The notes: generated by a model not told the origin, from the sequence alone. 64,000 nucleotides of DNA from Exiguobacterium sp. s193 (GCF_018618755.1 NZ_JACSMR010000001.1:62001-126000); one strand, 5' to 3'; positions 47,146 through 58,064 are shown, counted from the stretch's first letter. A program made the numbers and translations.

Positions 47146-48441
47146 TTATCCCTCCATAATGAGAAGTTGTGGGTCGTTCAACAAGCGTTTAACCAAGTTA
47201 AGCGCGTTTTGTGCAGTTGCACCATCGATGAGACGGTGGTCAAAGCTGAATGAAAGTGCGAGTACTGGTGCTGCAACGATTTCACCGTTTTTAACGACTG
47301 CTTTTTCAGCAATACGGCCGATACCGAGGATCGCAACTTCTGGGTGGTTGATGACCGGTGTGAACCATTGTCCACCAGCTGAACCGATGTTTGTGATTGT
47401 GATCGATCCGCCTTTCATCTCTTCACCAGAAAGTTTACCGTCACGTGCTTTACCAGCAAGGTCGTTGATGTTATCAGCAAGCGCGAAGATTGATTTACGG
47501 TCCGCGTCTTTAACGACAGGGACAACAAGTCCGTTATCTGTATCTGCTGCGATACCGATGTTGAAGTAGTTTTTGTAGACGATTTCTTCGTTTGCATCAT
47601 CGATTGACGCGTTGATTGTCGGATACTTTTTAGCAGCCGCAGTCAATGCTTTGACGACGAATGGAAGGTAAGTCAATTTCGTACCTTGTGCTGCAGCCAC
47701 TTCTTTGAAGTTTTTGCGGAGTGCCACGAGGTTTGTTACATCGACTTCGTCCATGAGTGTTACGTGTGGAGCCGTATGTTTCGAGTTGACCATTGCTTTC
47801 GAAATCGCTTTACGGATTCCTTTGATTTTCTCACGTGTTTCGAGCTCAGGTTGAGCCGCAACGTAAGGTTTCACTTCAGCTTTAGGAGCAGATGCTTGTG
47901 CAGATGCTTTTTCTTCTGAAGCTGGTGCAGCAGAAGATTGACCACCGTTTGCGAATGCATCGATGTCTTCTTTGACGACACGACCGTTGTCTCCAGAACC
48001 TTGGACTTCACGGATGTCGACACCTTTTTCACGTGCATACTTACGAACAGAAGGCATCGCGATGACACGTTCCGATTTGTGGATTTGAACTTCAGTTGGT
48101 TTGTCTTCGACTTTTTGATCCGTGTCTTGGACATCTTTTGCATTTTCTTCTGCTTTAGGCTGTTCAGGTGCTGCTTCTTCAGAAGGAGCTGAACCTTCGC
48201 CTTCGACGTCGAATGTAATTAACACGTCACCAACAACAGCAACGACACCTTCGTCTACTTTTACTTCTTTGACAGTACCATCAACTGGTGACGGGATTTC
48301 AACGACTGCTTTATCGTTTTGAACTTCAAGAAGAACATCGTCCTCTTTAACTGTGTCGCCCGCTTTTACGAACCACTTTACGATTTCGCCTTCATGAATA
48401 CCCTCACCGATATCCGGCAATTTGAATTCAAATAAACCCAT
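47146..48441 (-). CDS. pdhC: Dihydrolipoamide acetyltransferase (E2)
   Basis: Core of the pyruvate dehydrogenase complex. One lipoyl domain ([14 protein letters not shown], lipoyl Lys about 44), an acidic/Ala-rich linker, the peripheral subunit-binding domain ([16 protein letters not shown]), a second Ala-rich linker, and the catalytic domain ending [10 protein letters not shown]. 431 residues. A 98-base gap with a hairpin separates it from pdhB. Confidence 0.97.
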   Translation of the reverse strand: MGLFEFKLPDIGEGIHEGEIVKWFVKAGDTVKEDDVLLEVQNDKAVVEIPSPVDGTVKEVKVDEGVVAVVGDVLITFDVEGEGSAPSEEAAPEQPKAEENAKDVQDTDQKVEDKPTEVQIHKSERVIAMPSVRKYAREKGVDIREVQGSGDNGRVVKEDIDAFANGGQSSAAPASEEKASAQASAPKAEVKPYVAAQPELETREKIKGIRKAISKAMVNSKHTAPHVTLMDEVDVTNLVALRKNFKEVAAAQGTKLTYLPFVVKALTAAAKKYPTINASIDDANEEIVYKNYFNIGIAADTDNGLVVPVVKDADRKSIFALADNINDLAGKARDGKLSGEEMKGGSITITNIGSAGGQWFTPVINHPEVAILGIGRIAEKAVVKNGEIVAAPVLALSFSFDHRLIDGATAQNALNLVKRLLNDPQLLIMEG

Positions 48442-48499
48442 TTGAATATGCCTCCTTTTATTTCACTCTTCTAGTCAATTGTTATCTTTAAAACGGAAG

Positions 48500-48530
48500 C
48501 AAGGAGAGAATCTCCCCTCTCCTTTTTTCC
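48500..48530 (-). other. Hairpin between pdhB and pdhC
   Basis: AAGGAGAG-loop-CTCTCCTT in the 98-base gap. On the transcribed strand it is not followed by a clean T run, so it is more likely an mRNA stability/processing or attenuating hairpin than a full terminator. Confidence 0.45.
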
Positions 48531-48539
48531 GAATCACTC

Positions 48540-49517
48540 TTAGAAATTGTAAACTGTTTTTACTTTTTCAACGATATCTTTGTGGTCTGGAATCCAGACG
48601 TCTTCCCCTTGTGCGAATGGGAAGATTGTATCCGGAGCCGCTACGCGAAGAATCGGTGCTTCAAGATCAAGAATGGCACGCTCTTGAATTTCAGTTGCGA
48701 CCATTGCAGCCACACCTGCTTGTTTTTGAGCTTCTTGAACAACAACGACACGGTTCGTTTTCTTAACTGACTCAACGATTGTATCGATATCGATTGGGCT
48801 GATTGTCATCAAGTCGATGATTTCGACGCTGATGTTTTCTTTTTCAAGTTCCTCAGCTGCTTTAAGTGAAGCATGGACCATCGCGCCGTACGTGACGATT
48901 GTAACGTCTGTCCCTTCACGTTTGATGTCTGCTTTACCGAGTTCGATTGTGTAGTCCCCTTCAGGAACTTCACCGCGGAACGAACGGTAGAGTTTCATGT
49001 GCTCAAGGAAAACGACTGGGTCGTTATCGCGGATTGAAGCGATCAAAAGACCTTTTGCATCGTACGGAGTTGATGGGATGACGACTTTAAGTCCTGGTGA
49101 CTGAGCCATCAATCCTTCTAAGTTATCCGCGTGAAGTTCTGGTGTCTTAACGCCACCACCGAATGGTGAACGGATTGTAACTGGTGCACTGTACGTACCA
49201 CCTGAACGGTAACGTAGACGTGCGAGCTGAGCTGCTACTGAATCGAACACTTCGAAAACGAAACCGAAGAATTGGATTTCCATGATTGGACGGAAACCAG
49301 TCAAGCTGAACCCGACTGCAAGACCACCAATACCAGACTCTGCGAGTGGTGTATCGAAGACGCGGTCTTCGCCTAATTCATCTTGAAGACCTTCTGTCGC
49401 ACGGAATACCCCACCGTTTTTACCGACGTCTTCACCGAACAAGAGAACTTGCTCGTCGCGTTTCATCTCGACGCGCATTGCGTCAGTGATCGCTTGGATC
49501 ATCGTCATTTGTGCCAT
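48540..49517 (-). CDS. pdhB: Pyruvate dehydrogenase E1 beta subunit
   Basis: Forms the thiamine diphosphate-dependent E1 heterotetramer with Pdh[29 protein letters not shown] and the transketolase C-terminal [17 protein letters not shown] segments are typical. 325 residues. Its ribosome site AAAGGAGTCG lies within the last pdhA codons. Confidence 0.97.
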   Translation of the reverse strand: MAQMTMIQAITDAMRVEMKRDEQVLLFGEDVGKNGGVFRATEGLQDELGEDRVFDTPLAESGIGGLAVGFSLTGFRPIMEIQFFGFVFEVFDSVAAQLARLRYRSGGTYSAPVTIRSPFGGGVKTPELHADNLEGLMAQSPGLKVVIPSTPYDAKGLLIASIRDNDPVVFLEHMKLYRSFRGEVPEGDYTIELGKADIKREGTDVTIVTYGAMVHASLKAAEELEKENISVEIIDLMTISPIDIDTIVESVKKTNRVVVVQEAQKQAGVAAMVATEIQERAILDLEAPILRVAAPDTIFPFAQGEDVWIPDHKDIVEKVKTVYNF

Positions 49518-49520
49518 GGG

Positions 49521-50612
<1,092 letters not shown>

Positions 50613-50784
50613 TCATCCTTTCACTGTGCTCAGCGAAATATTCCTCTGACTGATTTGCCCACATACCAATAGTGTTCAAAAATTGAAGTCCCGTGTGACC
50701 TTTCTTGAACATATAACTGTGTACCTATTCAGTTGAGTAAACTGTATTAACATGACTCGACACGATTTGATGTCTTGTTCATTA

Positions 50785-50808
50785 CGTTACAAGTATAAAA
50801 CTGTAACG
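50785..50808. promoter_or_regulatory. Inverted repeat CGTTACA-N10-TGTAACG upstream of pdhA
   Basis: Perfect 7-bp arms around an AT-rich 10-base centre, with spacing (one-turn centre-to-centre about 17) that suits a dimeric repressor. The identity of the regulator is unknown. Confidence 0.45.
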
Positions 50809-50854
50809 CCTATAAAATCAAAGGAAATGTTTTATTTTTTTTTACGACCGTTTT

Positions 50855-50872
50855 TTGTGACCACTTTCACAA
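50855..50872. promoter_or_regulatory. Rex/FNR-type palindrome between pdhA and def
   Basis: TTGTGACCACTTTCACAA: six-base perfect arms TTGTGA/TCACAA. It matches the FNR/CRP core TGTGA-N6-TCACA exactly and the Rex consensus TTGTGAA-N4-TTCACAA with one mismatch. About 250 bases before pdhA and 110 before def. Confidence 0.6.
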
Positions 50873-50946
50873 ATACCTTCCGTTTCTCCTTCTGTACTAT
50901 TCAACTATTTGTAACTGTGTTAGTTATGAATTTCCCCTTTCGCTTG

Positions 50947-50955
50947 TGCTATAAT
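50947..50955 (+). promoter_or_regulatory. Extended -10 promoter of def
   Basis: TGC-TATAAT about 27 bases before the def ATG; the -35 is poor, as is usual for extended -10 promoters. Confidence 0.65.
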
Positions 50956-50981
50956 TTTTACAGAAGAAAGGGGTGTTGTTC

Positions 50982-51521
50982 ATGATCACCATGAATGAAA
51001 TCGTACGTGAAGATGTTCCTGCGCTTCACGAACGATCAGTGGAAGTAACTTTCCCACTCAGTGAGGAAGATAAAGAAACGATGCGGCTGATGCGCGAGTT
51101 TCTTGCTAACAGTCAAGATGATGAAATAGCTGAAAAGTACGATTTGCGTAGCGGGATAGGTCTTGCTGCTCCTCAAATCGGTGTCAACAAGCGGATGTTT
51201 GCGATTCGTCTTCCGGACGGCGAAGATCTTTTAGAGTTCGGAATCTACAATCCAAAAATTATTAGCCATTCCGTTGAACAGACTTTTTTAACCGGTGGTG
51301 AGGGGTGCCTATCGGTCGACCGTGAAGTCGAGGGTCACGTGCCACGCTATATGCGTATTACCCTTACTGGCATCGATCATAACGGAATTCCTGTAAAATT
51401 AAGATTAAAAGGTATGAAAGCGATCGTTTGCCAGCATGAATATGACCATTTAGATGGCATCATGTTCTACGATCGAATCGACAAAAAAGAACCGTTCAAG
51501 GAATACGGACCTGCTACGTGA
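50982..51521 (+). CDS. def: Peptide deformylase
   Basis: Metalloenzyme removing the formyl group from nascent proteins. All three motifs are present: [17 protein letters not shown] and QHEYDHLDG (Cys and two His bind the metal). ATG 50982 has AAAGGGG 8 bases upstream. 179 residues, type II length with insertions, like B. subtilis YkrB. Confidence 0.96.
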   Translation: MITMNEIVREDVPALHERSVEVTFPLSEEDKETMRLMREFLANSQDDEIAEKYDLRSGIGLAAPQIGVNKRMFAIRLPDGEDLLEFGIYNPKIISHSVEQTFLTGGEGCLSVDREVEGHVPRYMRITLTGIDHNGIPVKLRLKGMKAIVCQHEYDHLDGIMFYDRIDKKEPFKEYGPAT

Positions 51522-51535
51522 ATCCTGTCTTGAAA

Positions 51536-51574
51536 CAAAAAAGCCATTTCCTGATTCAGGAAATGGCTTTTTTC
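51536..51574. terminator. Bidirectional terminator between def and rnjA
   Basis: AAAAAAGCCATTTCCTG-att-CAGGAAATGGCTTTTTT, symmetrical, between convergent genes. Confidence 0.92.
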
Positions 51575-51575
51575 G

Positions 51576-53243
51576 TTAAACTTCCATAATGATCGGCATG
51601 ACCATCGGATGGCGTTGTGTTTTTTCAGTCAAATAAGGTGTTAATGTATCGTTGATGACTTGTTTGATATCCGTCCATTTCGTGTTTCGGTTCGTTAAGG
51701 ATTGTTCTAACGAACGTTTCAATAAGCGCTCGGCATCTTTAATTAAGTTGCCTGATTCACGCATGTAGACGAATCCACGGGAAATGATATCCGGTCCAGA
51801 AACAAGACGGTTTGTTTTCGAGTCAAGCGTGACGACGACGACGACGAGTCCTTCTTCTGAAAGGATGCGACGATCGCGTAACACGATGTTCCCAATATCT
51901 CCAATTCCTTTTCCATCGACGTATACCGCATTCGCCTGAATTTTACCAGTGATCGCTGCCGCATTGGCGTCGAGTGCTAAGACTTCACCGTTATCCATGA
52001 CGAAACAATTCTCTTCCGGAACACCCGCATCCATCGCAAGCGACATGTGTTTTTTCAACATGCGGTATTCACCGTGAATTGGCATGAAGTACTTCGGCTT
52101 GAGCAAACGTAGCATCAAGAGTTGCTCTTGCTGACTACCGTGACCTGACGTATGGATATCATTGAGCTTGCCGTACATCACGTCTGCTCCTGCTTTATAC
52201 AGTTGGTTGATTGTTTTTCCGACTGAAACAACGTTCCCAGGAATCGGCGAAGACGAGAAGATGACTAAATCATCTGGAATGATTGAAATCTGACGGTGTG
52301 TTCCATTCGCAATTCGGCTTAACGCTGCCATCGGCTCTCCTTGCGAACCTGTACAAAGAATCGTAATTTCATTCGATTTATACCGTTTCATTTCATTCGG
52401 CTCGATGATTGTCCCTTTTGGTGCCTTGATGAAATCAAGCTCTTGCCCAATCATCATGACCTTGTCCATGCTTCGACCGAAGACGACGATTTTCCGTCCC
52501 GCTTCGACTGAGGCGTTGACGACTTGTTGAAGACGGTAAATATTCGAGGCAAACGTCGCAAAGATGATTCGGCCATCAGCTTTCCGGAAAATATCCGAAA
52601 TCGTTTCACCAACGACCCGTTCACTCATCGTGAATCCTTCGATTTCAGCATTCGTCGAGTCAGATAGAAGACAGAGTACGCCTTCTTTCCCGAGTTCCGC
52701 CATCTTCGTTAAATCAGCAGGCTCGCCGACTGGTGTAAAGTCGAACTTGAAGTCTCCCGTATGGACGATATTGCCTTGTGGTGTTTTCACGACGACACCG
52801 AACGAGTTCGGAATCGAGTGTGTCGTGCGGAAGAAGGAAATACTCGTCTTCCGGAATTTAATGATGGAATCTTCATCTATCTCATGAAGTTCCGCTGTCC
52901 GTAACAAGCCGTGCTCTTCAAGTTTAACTTTGATTAGACCAAGCGCAATCTTCCCTGCATAAATCGGCAAGTTGACTTGTTTCAGTAAAAATGGAAGGCC
53001 ACCGATATGGTCTTCATGTCCGTGTGTGATGAACACGCCTTTGACTTTATCTTTGTTTTTGATTAAATACGTATAATCTGGAATGACATAGTCGATTCCG
53101 AGCAATTCATCTTCAGGGAACATGACCCCTGCATCGATGACGATGATTTCATCTTGGAATTGAACAACATATGTGTTTTTCCCGATTTCTCCTAAACCGC
53201 CGAGTGCGAATACGGCTGCTTGGTGGTTTTTGACGAACTTCAT
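51576..53243 (-). CDS. rnjA: Ribonuclease J1
   Basis: Metallo-beta-lactamase/beta-CASP 5'-3' exonuclease and endonuclease central to mRNA decay in Firmicutes. Metal motif [14 protein letters not shown], then HTGDFKFD and SGHGSQQE (beta-CASP). 555 residues. Overlaps rpoY by 4 bases, the same rpoY-rnjA arrangement as B. subtilis ykzG-rnjA. Confidence 0.97.
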   Translation of the reverse strand: MKFVKNHQAAVFALGGLGEIGKNTYVVQFQDEIIVIDAGVMFPEDELLGIDYVIPDYTYLIKNKDKVKGVFITHGHEDHIGGLPFLLKQVNLPIYAGKIALGLIKVKLEEHGLLRTAELHEIDEDSIIKFRKTSISFFRTTHSIPNSFGVVVKTPQGNIVHTGDFKFDFTPVGEPADLTKMAELGKEGVLCLLSDSTNAEIEGFTMSERVVGETISDIFRKADGRIIFATFASNIYRLQQVVNASVEAGRKIVVFGRSMDKVMMIGQELDFIKAPKGTIIEPNEMKRYKSNEITILCTGSQGEPMAALSRIANGTHRQISIIPDDLVIFSSSPIPGNVVSVGKTINQLYKAGADVMYGKLNDIHTSGHGSQQEQLLMLRLLKPKYFMPIHGEYRMLKKHMSLAMDAGVPEENCFVMDNGEVLALDANAAAITGKIQANAVYVDGKGIGDIGNIVLRDRRILSEEGLVVVVVTLDSKTNRLVSGPDIISRGFVYMRESGNLIKDAERLLKRSLEQSLTNRNTKWTDIKQVINDTLTPYLTEKTQRHPMVMPIIMEV

Positions 53244-53458
53244 GCGAACGTCGCTACCTTATAGTCAGCACTCTGTTTTTCGTACGCGAGGAATTCGCCG
53301 CTGACTTCACGGATGAATTCAACGTTGATGTCCTTGATGAGATGATCAATCGATGTTCGCACGTCACGAATGCTCTCTCCTTCAACATACATAACCTCTG
53401 TCCGTTCTCTTACTGGTGCTTCCGAACGAAGCGGTTGATAAAATACTTTAAAAATCAT
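53240..53458 (-). CDS. rpoY: RNA polymerase epsilon subunit RpoY (YkzG)
   Basis: 72-residue small polymerase subunit found in Firmicutes. Begins [20 protein letters not shown], with the GEFLAYEK segment near the end. The ATG at 53458 is 9 bases after AAGGAG; the in-frame TTG at 53467 abuts the site. Translationally coupled to rnjA. Confidence 0.92.
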   Translation of the reverse strand: MIFKVFYQPLRSEAPVRERTEVMYVEGESIRDVRTSIDHLIKDINVEFIREVSGEFLAYEKQSADYKVATFA

Positions 53459-53572
53459 ACTTAGCAACTCCTTATCAGTCCATTGTTTTTTGTCCTTAGA
53501 TTAGTATACACGAAAACGGTTCATTTTTTCATCCTTATTCGACAACTGATGTCTGCTTGAACCTTAGGGCTA

Positions 53573-53581
53573 TGCTATACT
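53573..53581 (+). promoter_or_regulatory. Extended -10 promoter of ykrA
   Basis: TGC-TATACT about 50 bases before the ykrA start, without a well-spaced -35. Confidence 0.55.
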
Positions 53582-53629
53582 TTCATTTGTATCCGGCTAA
53601 TCAGCCAATTAAATAGAGAAGGTGAAACC

Positions 53630-54406
53630 ATGGCAAATCAAAAAGTCGTCTTTTTCGATATCGATGGAACCTTGCTTCACGATGGTCATTTCATACCGGA
53701 ATCGACAAAACAAGCAATTAAACAACTCCAAGCAAACGGCGTCTACGTCGCCATCGCGACAGGTCGCGGTCCAGCAATGTTATCTGGCGTCCGTGAACTA
53801 CTCGGCATCGATACGATCATTGGCTATAACGGTCAAATCGTCATTCATCAAAACGAAGTCATCTATAAACGGCCGCAACCCGTCGATGATCTGAAACACT
53901 TAACGTCACGTGCAAAAGATAATGGACACACCCTTGTCTATCTCGGTGAGAAACAGGGCTTCACGACGCGTCAAGCGGACGAGACGGTCGCGACATCACT
54001 CGGCGCACTCGATATCCCACTCCCTGCTTATAATGAAGAAGCTTACGCGACACACGATATCTTCCAGACACTTGTCTATTGTCAGGCAGAAGAAGAAGCG
54101 ATCTATACGGAAAACTACCAAGCGTTCGACTTCATCCGTTGGCACCCACAGGCAATGGACGTCATCAATGCCGGATCGTCAAAAGCAGATGGAATTAAAC
54201 AATTCCTCCGTTTAACGGACATCAAACGTGAAGATACGTTTGCCTTCGGTGACGCGCTGAACGACCTCGAGATGCTACGGTATGTCGGAACCGGCATTGC
54301 GATGGGCAATGGGTTAGACGAAACAAAAGCCGCCGCTGACTTCGTCACGAAACATATCCTCGAAGACGGCATCTCCCACGGTCTGAAAGAATTCCAATTA
54401 ATTTAA
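53630..54406 (+). CDS. ykrA: HAD-superfamily phosphatase, Cof type (YkrA)
   Basis: 258-residue Cof-like hydrolase. Motif I is FFDIDGTLLHDG, motif II AIATGRG, motif III Lys in SKADGIKQFL, and motif IV FGDALNDLEML. Acts on a small phosphorylated metabolite that cannot be named from sequence. Position next to rpoY-rnjA matches B. subtilis ykrA. RBS GAGAAGGTG. Confidence 0.9.
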   Translation: MANQKVVFFDIDGTLLHDGHFIPESTKQAIKQLQANGVYVAIATGRGPAMLSGVRELLGIDTIIGYNGQIVIHQNEVIYKRPQPVDDLKHLTSRAKDNGHTLVYLGEKQGFTTRQADETVATSLGALDIPLPAYNEEAYATHDIFQTLVYCQAEEEAIYTENYQAFDFIRWHPQAMDVINAGSSKADGIKQFLRLTDIKREDTFAFGDALNDLEMLRYVGTGIAMGNGLDETKAAADFVTKHILEDGISHGLKEFQLI

Positions 54407-54415
54407 AAGCTACAC

Positions 54416-54447
54416 AAAAAAGCTGAGGAAACCCCTCAGCTTTTTAC
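54416..54447. repeat. Left copy of the 32-bp terminator duplication
   Basis: AAAAAAGCTGAGG...CCTCAGCTTTTTAC hairpin, identical to 54845-54876 apart from one base in the loop. Serves as ykrA terminator and abuts the left end of the repeat element. Confidence 0.85.
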
Positions 54448-54844
54448 AGCGTGTAGACAAACTCTTATGAAACGTGAACAGGCGATAACGAGAGACAATC
54501 CGGTCGCGCTTCCCTGTCTCGCCTCGTCTTCAAAGCGGCAATCGGTCACGCCGCTACAGCAAAGCTGCAGGGTCGCGACCGATTGCCTTTCGCTTCAAAA
54601 GCGATTCGAGACGGATTGCTCCCTAAACCGTCTGCATGACTGGCTTTTCGTCATGGTATTCTCTAAAAAGCATCACGTTTCGTTGACTCCTGCGGGGAAA
54701 AGTGCGTTTTTTACGCACTTTCAGAGGCAGGCAAGACCCTGCTCGTTGTCCGTTAGAATCAAGGAGCAACGGCTTGTGCCTCGCCCGAGGAAAGCAACGA
54801 AAAAAGACGTTTTGATCTCCCGATAGCACGTTGTCTACAGCCTG
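54448..54844 (+). mobile_element. Non-coding interspersed repeat with terminal inverted repeats, copy 2
   Basis: About 397 bp; the left end GCGTGTAGACAA (one or two bases shared with the flank) mirrors the right end TTGTCTACAGCCTG. Collinear with copy 1 at 41927-42254 but carries 60-70 extra bases (about 54538-54603) that form a hairpin GGCAATCGGTC/GACCGATTGCC and are bounded by CTTCAAAGCG direct repeats. A second hairpin GTGCGT-T6-ACGCAC (54702-54719) is less perfect in copy 1. No conserved coding frame. Confidence 0.8.
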
Positions 54845-54876
54845 AAAAAAGCTGAGGAAATCCCTCAGCTTTTTAC
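54845..54876. repeat. Right copy of the 32-bp terminator duplication
   Basis: Second copy of the hairpin at 54416-54447. The last codons and stop of ktrC (54865) lie within its right arm, so it works as the ktrC terminator on the minus strand. Confidence 0.85.
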
Positions 54877-55533
54877 TTTATGAATGGCTCGTTCGAGACG
54901 GTCTAAGTCTTCATTCTCCCCGATGACGACGAGGTAATCCCCTTTTTCGATGATTTCATCTGCTTGCAACGAAATCATGACACTTTCGCCCCGTTTGATG
55001 GCGACGACGTTCGCCCCATACTTACTCCGTAAATCAAGGTCGATCAACGTTTTATTTGCCATTCGATCACTGACCTTAATCTCGACGATTGAAAATTCTT
55101 GTGACAAATCGAGGTAGTCCAAGATATTTGAGCTCATCAGACCGTTCGCGATTCGGACACCCATATCCCGTTCCGGATGGACAATGAAGTCAGCCCCGAT
55201 TTTCCGTAAAACTTTTTCATGGTAATCATTTGTGGCTTTGACCGTGATCGACTTGACCCCGAGTTCCTTTAAAATCAAGGTCGTTAAAATCGAAGCCTGG
55301 ATGTTCTCACCAATCGCAACGATGACATGGTCAAAATTTCGAATCCCAAGACTCTTCAAGACGTTTTCATCCGTCGTATCGGCGATGACGGAGTGTGTCG
55401 CGATCCCCATGTATTCATTGACACGTTCTTCATCCGAATCGATTGCCAGGACATCGTACCCATTCTTTGACAACTCACGGACGATCGAACCGCCAAAACG
55501 CCCCAAACCAATTACTGCAAACTCTCCATTCAT
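54865..55533 (-). CDS. ktrC: K+ uptake regulatory subunit KtrC (RCK domain protein)
   Basis: Cytoplasmic nucleotide-binding ring subunit of a Ktr potassium channel. RCK_N (TrkA-N) domain with VIGLGRFGGSIVREL and acidic VLAIDSDEERV; RCK_C domain from about 135 (FSIVEIKVSDR...). 222 residues. ATG 55533 has AAGGAGA 7 bases upstream; a TTG two codons earlier abuts it. No ktrB/ktrD channel gene is nearby. Position beyond rnjA suggests ktrC rather than ktrA. Confidence 0.9.
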   Translation of the reverse strand: MNGEFAVIGLGRFGGSIVRELSKNGYDVLAIDSDEERVNEYMGIATHSVIADTTDENVLKSLGIRNFDHVIVAIGENIQASILTTLILKELGVKSITVKATNDYHEKVLRKIGADFIVHPERDMGVRIANGLMSSNILDYLDLSQEFSIVEIKVSDRMANKTLIDLDLRSKYGANVVAIKRGESVMISLQADEIIEKGDYLVVIGENEDLDRLERAIHKVKS

Positions 55534-55599
55534 GTTCAACTCTCCTTCACATTTCGCTTCGTCAGTAGTAGTGTACCCGATTCCTTCTTAAAATACTAT

Positions 55600-55628
55600 A
55601 AACGCCTTCACAGTGCGTGAAGGCGTTT
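55600..55628 (-). terminator. Terminator of cydAB
   Basis: AAACGCCTTCA-cagtgcg-TGAAGGCGTTT, followed on the minus strand by an interrupted T run (TTTATAGTATTTT). Confidence 0.7.
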
Positions 55629-55640
55629 AAGGTCTAGTAG

Positions 55641-56663
55641 TTATTTAGATTTTTTTCCTCTGACATAATCATTATCAAACAGGAAGAGGCGTAAGATCAG
55701 ATAGAGTGCCGGAATCAAGAGCAACAATCCAAAAATAAAGACTACGACGAGTGATGTCGCCATCGTCTCATTGACGACTGACTTATTGATATCGATATAT
55801 GGATACAGGATATAGGGAAGGTGTGTGTATCCGTACCCGAACCACGCAACACCGTACTGGGCCATGACAGCGATAAACGCAATCCCATAGTTTTTCTTCA
55901 AGTACACAAGCGTCAATGCAACACAGAAAAATACAAAACTTGCTGCGAACCACCACCAGTTGCCGTTCAGAATATTTTCATAGTGCCACGCCGCTTGATT
56001 TTTTAAACCGAAGAAGACAAGCGCACAGACGATGATTGTCGGAATACTCCAAAAGAGTGCCCATTTTCGAATCAAATCACTGGCTACCGTGTCCCGTGCC
56101 TTATCTGCATAAAACAGTAAGAACATCGCACTGATATAAAGAACAGACACGATGGCGAGCGCGACGACCGTCCAGGAATAAAAGTTCGTGAATAACTTCG
56201 TCCCTAAAAATTCGACAGTCTCGTTCGTTTTACGAATGAATCCACCTTGACTGATTGTCAACGTCGTTGACATCGCGGCTGGAATCAACAGCCCTGTCGC
56301 CCCGTAAAGAAACGTATAAAACATACTGTCATTTGAGCCATAGTTCGCAAAGGCATAAAAGCTACCACGTATTGCAATCAACACAAGTACGATTGACGCC
56401 GGCACGAGGAGAGCCGTCCCGTAATAATAAGCGGTATCCGGGAAAAACCCGACGAGACCAACAAAGAAGAAAACGAAGAACACGTTCGTCACTTCCCAGA
56501 CGGGTGAGAGATAACGTAAAATCAATCGATTCGTCAAATGATCCCGTTTTGTATATTTCGAGTAAAACGCATAAAATCCAGCACCGAAGTCAATTGAGGC
56601 AACGATGAGATATCCATAAAGGAACGTCCAAAGTACGGTTATTCCTAGTGTTTGAATGTCCAA
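55641..56663 (-). CDS. cydB: Cytochrome bd ubiquinol/menaquinol oxidase subunit II
   Basis: Membrane subunit of the high-affinity quinol oxidase. About eight to nine spans over 340 residues; start DIQTLGITVLWTFLYGYLIVASIDFGAG matches CydB. The TTG start follows GGAGGGAACGAG. 12 bases after cydA. The cydCD transporter genes that follow in B. subtilis are not here. Confidence 0.93.
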   Translation of the reverse strand: MDIQTLGITVLWTFLYGYLIVASIDFGAGFYAFYSKYTKRDHLTNRLILRYLSPVWEVTNVFFVFFFVGLVGFFPDTAYYYGTALLVPASIVLVLIAIRGSFYAFANYGSNDSMFYTFLYGATGLLIPAAMSTTLTISQGGFIRKTNETVEFLGTKLFTNFYSWTVVALAIVSVLYISAMFLLFYADKARDTVASDLIRKWALFWSIPTIIVCALVFFGLKNQAAWHYENILNGNWWWFAASFVFFCVALTLVYLKKNYGIAFIAVMAQYGVAWFGYGYTHLPYILYPYIDINKSVVNETMATSLVVVFIFGLLLLIPALYLILRLFLFDNDYVRGKKSK

Positions 56664-56675
56664 CTCGTTCCCTCC

Positions 56676-58064
56676 TTATTTTTGATCGTCTGCAAACATC
56701 GCTTCACCACGTGTATGATGATTTTCTGCGAGTTCTTTGCCGACCGGGTTATTTTTAAACATTCGCAATAAGACAATTGTACAAATCGTCCCGAGCAAGA
56801 GATACAATAAGCTGAACAAAATCAACATCGGTCCGACAGCAGTTGATGTCGTCGCCGCGTCAGCCGTTCTCATAATACCATACAGCGTCCACGGTTGACG
56901 TCCGATTTCGGCATACATCCAGCCCGCTTCAATCGAGACAATCGCGAGTGGTCCACCGATAAAGATTCCACGAAGTATCCACTTGTTATGTGGATTTAGC
57001 TTCTTCAGTCGGAAAGCTAAAATGAACAGCGCAGAAATCACTGTCAAATACATTCCGATTGATACCATGATGTCGAAGAAATAGTGAACGAATAATGGTG
57101 CTTGATCTTCTTTTGCAAACTCGTTCAAACCAATAACTTCCGTATCAGGTGCTCCACCTGCAAGAATTGATAAGGCATATGGGATTTTGACGGCACCTTT
57201 AATATCATAACTCCCATCTTCCCGTTGATCGAGAATCCCGCCAAAAATTAGTTCAGCTTCATTCGTTGTCTCAAAATGCCACTCGGCTGCCGCTAATTTT
57301 TCCGGCTGATACTTCGCAAGGTATTTCCCGGAGAAGTCTCCGACAAGTGCTGTCGAAAAGGCAAAGATTAATCCGGCCATGACCGTAAGACGAAGTGCTT
57401 TTTTATGATAGGCTGTCTCGGCTGCCGATAGTGTTTTTTTACGTAACAGATGGAACGCCGCGATAGCTGCTAAGATGAAGGCAACCGTCAAATAAGCCGA
57501 GACGATGACGTGCGTCGCTTTTGTTGGTGTTGCCGTATTGAACATCGCTTTCAATGGTTCGATTTGTGTCAATGTTCCGTTGACGATTTTAAACCCTTCC
57601 GGCGAGTTCATGAACGAGTTGACCGTCGTGATGAAGAAGGCCGACGCCGTCGCTCCGATGACGACCGGAATTCCGATTAACCAGTGTAACCACGGATTTT
57701 TAAACCGATCCCATGTGTAGAGATAAATCCCGAGGAAAATCGCTTCAAAGAAGAAGGCGAACGTTTCCATAAAGAGCGGCAAGGCAATCGTCTGTCCGGC
57801 TACTTGCATCAATGAAGGCCATAAGAGTGATAATTGTAACCCAATCGCCGTCCCCGTTACGACTCCGACCGCTACCGTTACGATATAACCGCGCGTCCAG
57901 CGTCGTGCCAATAAAATATAATCCGGATCTTTTCGTTTAATTCCGATGTACTCGGCTGCGAGTACCATCAATGGAACTCCGACACCAATCGTCGCAAAGA
58001 TGATGTGGAACGCTAGTGTGAGCCCTGTCAACAATCGACTGAGCATTACTGGATCATTGAACAT
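56676..58064 (-). CDS. cydA: Cytochrome bd oxidase subunit I
   Basis: Carries hemes b558, b595 and d. 462 residues with about nine spans. Conserved features are LTLAFHIIFATIG (heme ligand His near 19), the short Q-loop of the Firmicutes (S) type, and GRQPWTLYGIMRT. The ATG follows AAGAGGGGGG. A Rex/FNR-like palindrome lies about 120 bases upstream. Confidence 0.96.
   Translation of the reverse strand: MFNDPVMLSRLLTGLTLAFHIIFATIGVGVPLMVLAAEYIGIKRKDPDYILLARRWTRGYIVTVAVGVVTGTAIGLQLSLLWPSLMQVAGQTIALPLFMETFAFFFEAIFLGIYLYTWDRFKNPWLHWLIGIPVVIGATASAFFITTVNSFMNSPEGFKIVNGTLTQIEPLKAMFNTATPTKATHVIVSAYLTVAFILAAIAAFHLLRKKTLSAAETAYHKKALRLTVMAGLIFAFSTALVGDFSGKYLAKYQPEKLAAAEWHFETTNEAELIFGGILDQREDGSYDIKGAVKIPYALSILAGGAPDTEVIGLNEFAKEDQAPLFVHYFFDIMVSIGMYLTVISALFILAFRLKKLNPHNKWILRGIFIGGPLAIVSIEAGWMYAEIGRQPWTLYGIMRTADAATTSTAVGPMLILFSLLYLLLGTICTIVLLRMFKNNPVGKELAENHHTRGEAMFADDQK

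Noticed and set aside
54467-54826. 119-codon open frame inside repeat copy 2
   Set aside because: The same frame in copy 1 stops after about 40 codons, and codon content is unlike neighbouring genes; the element appears non-coding.
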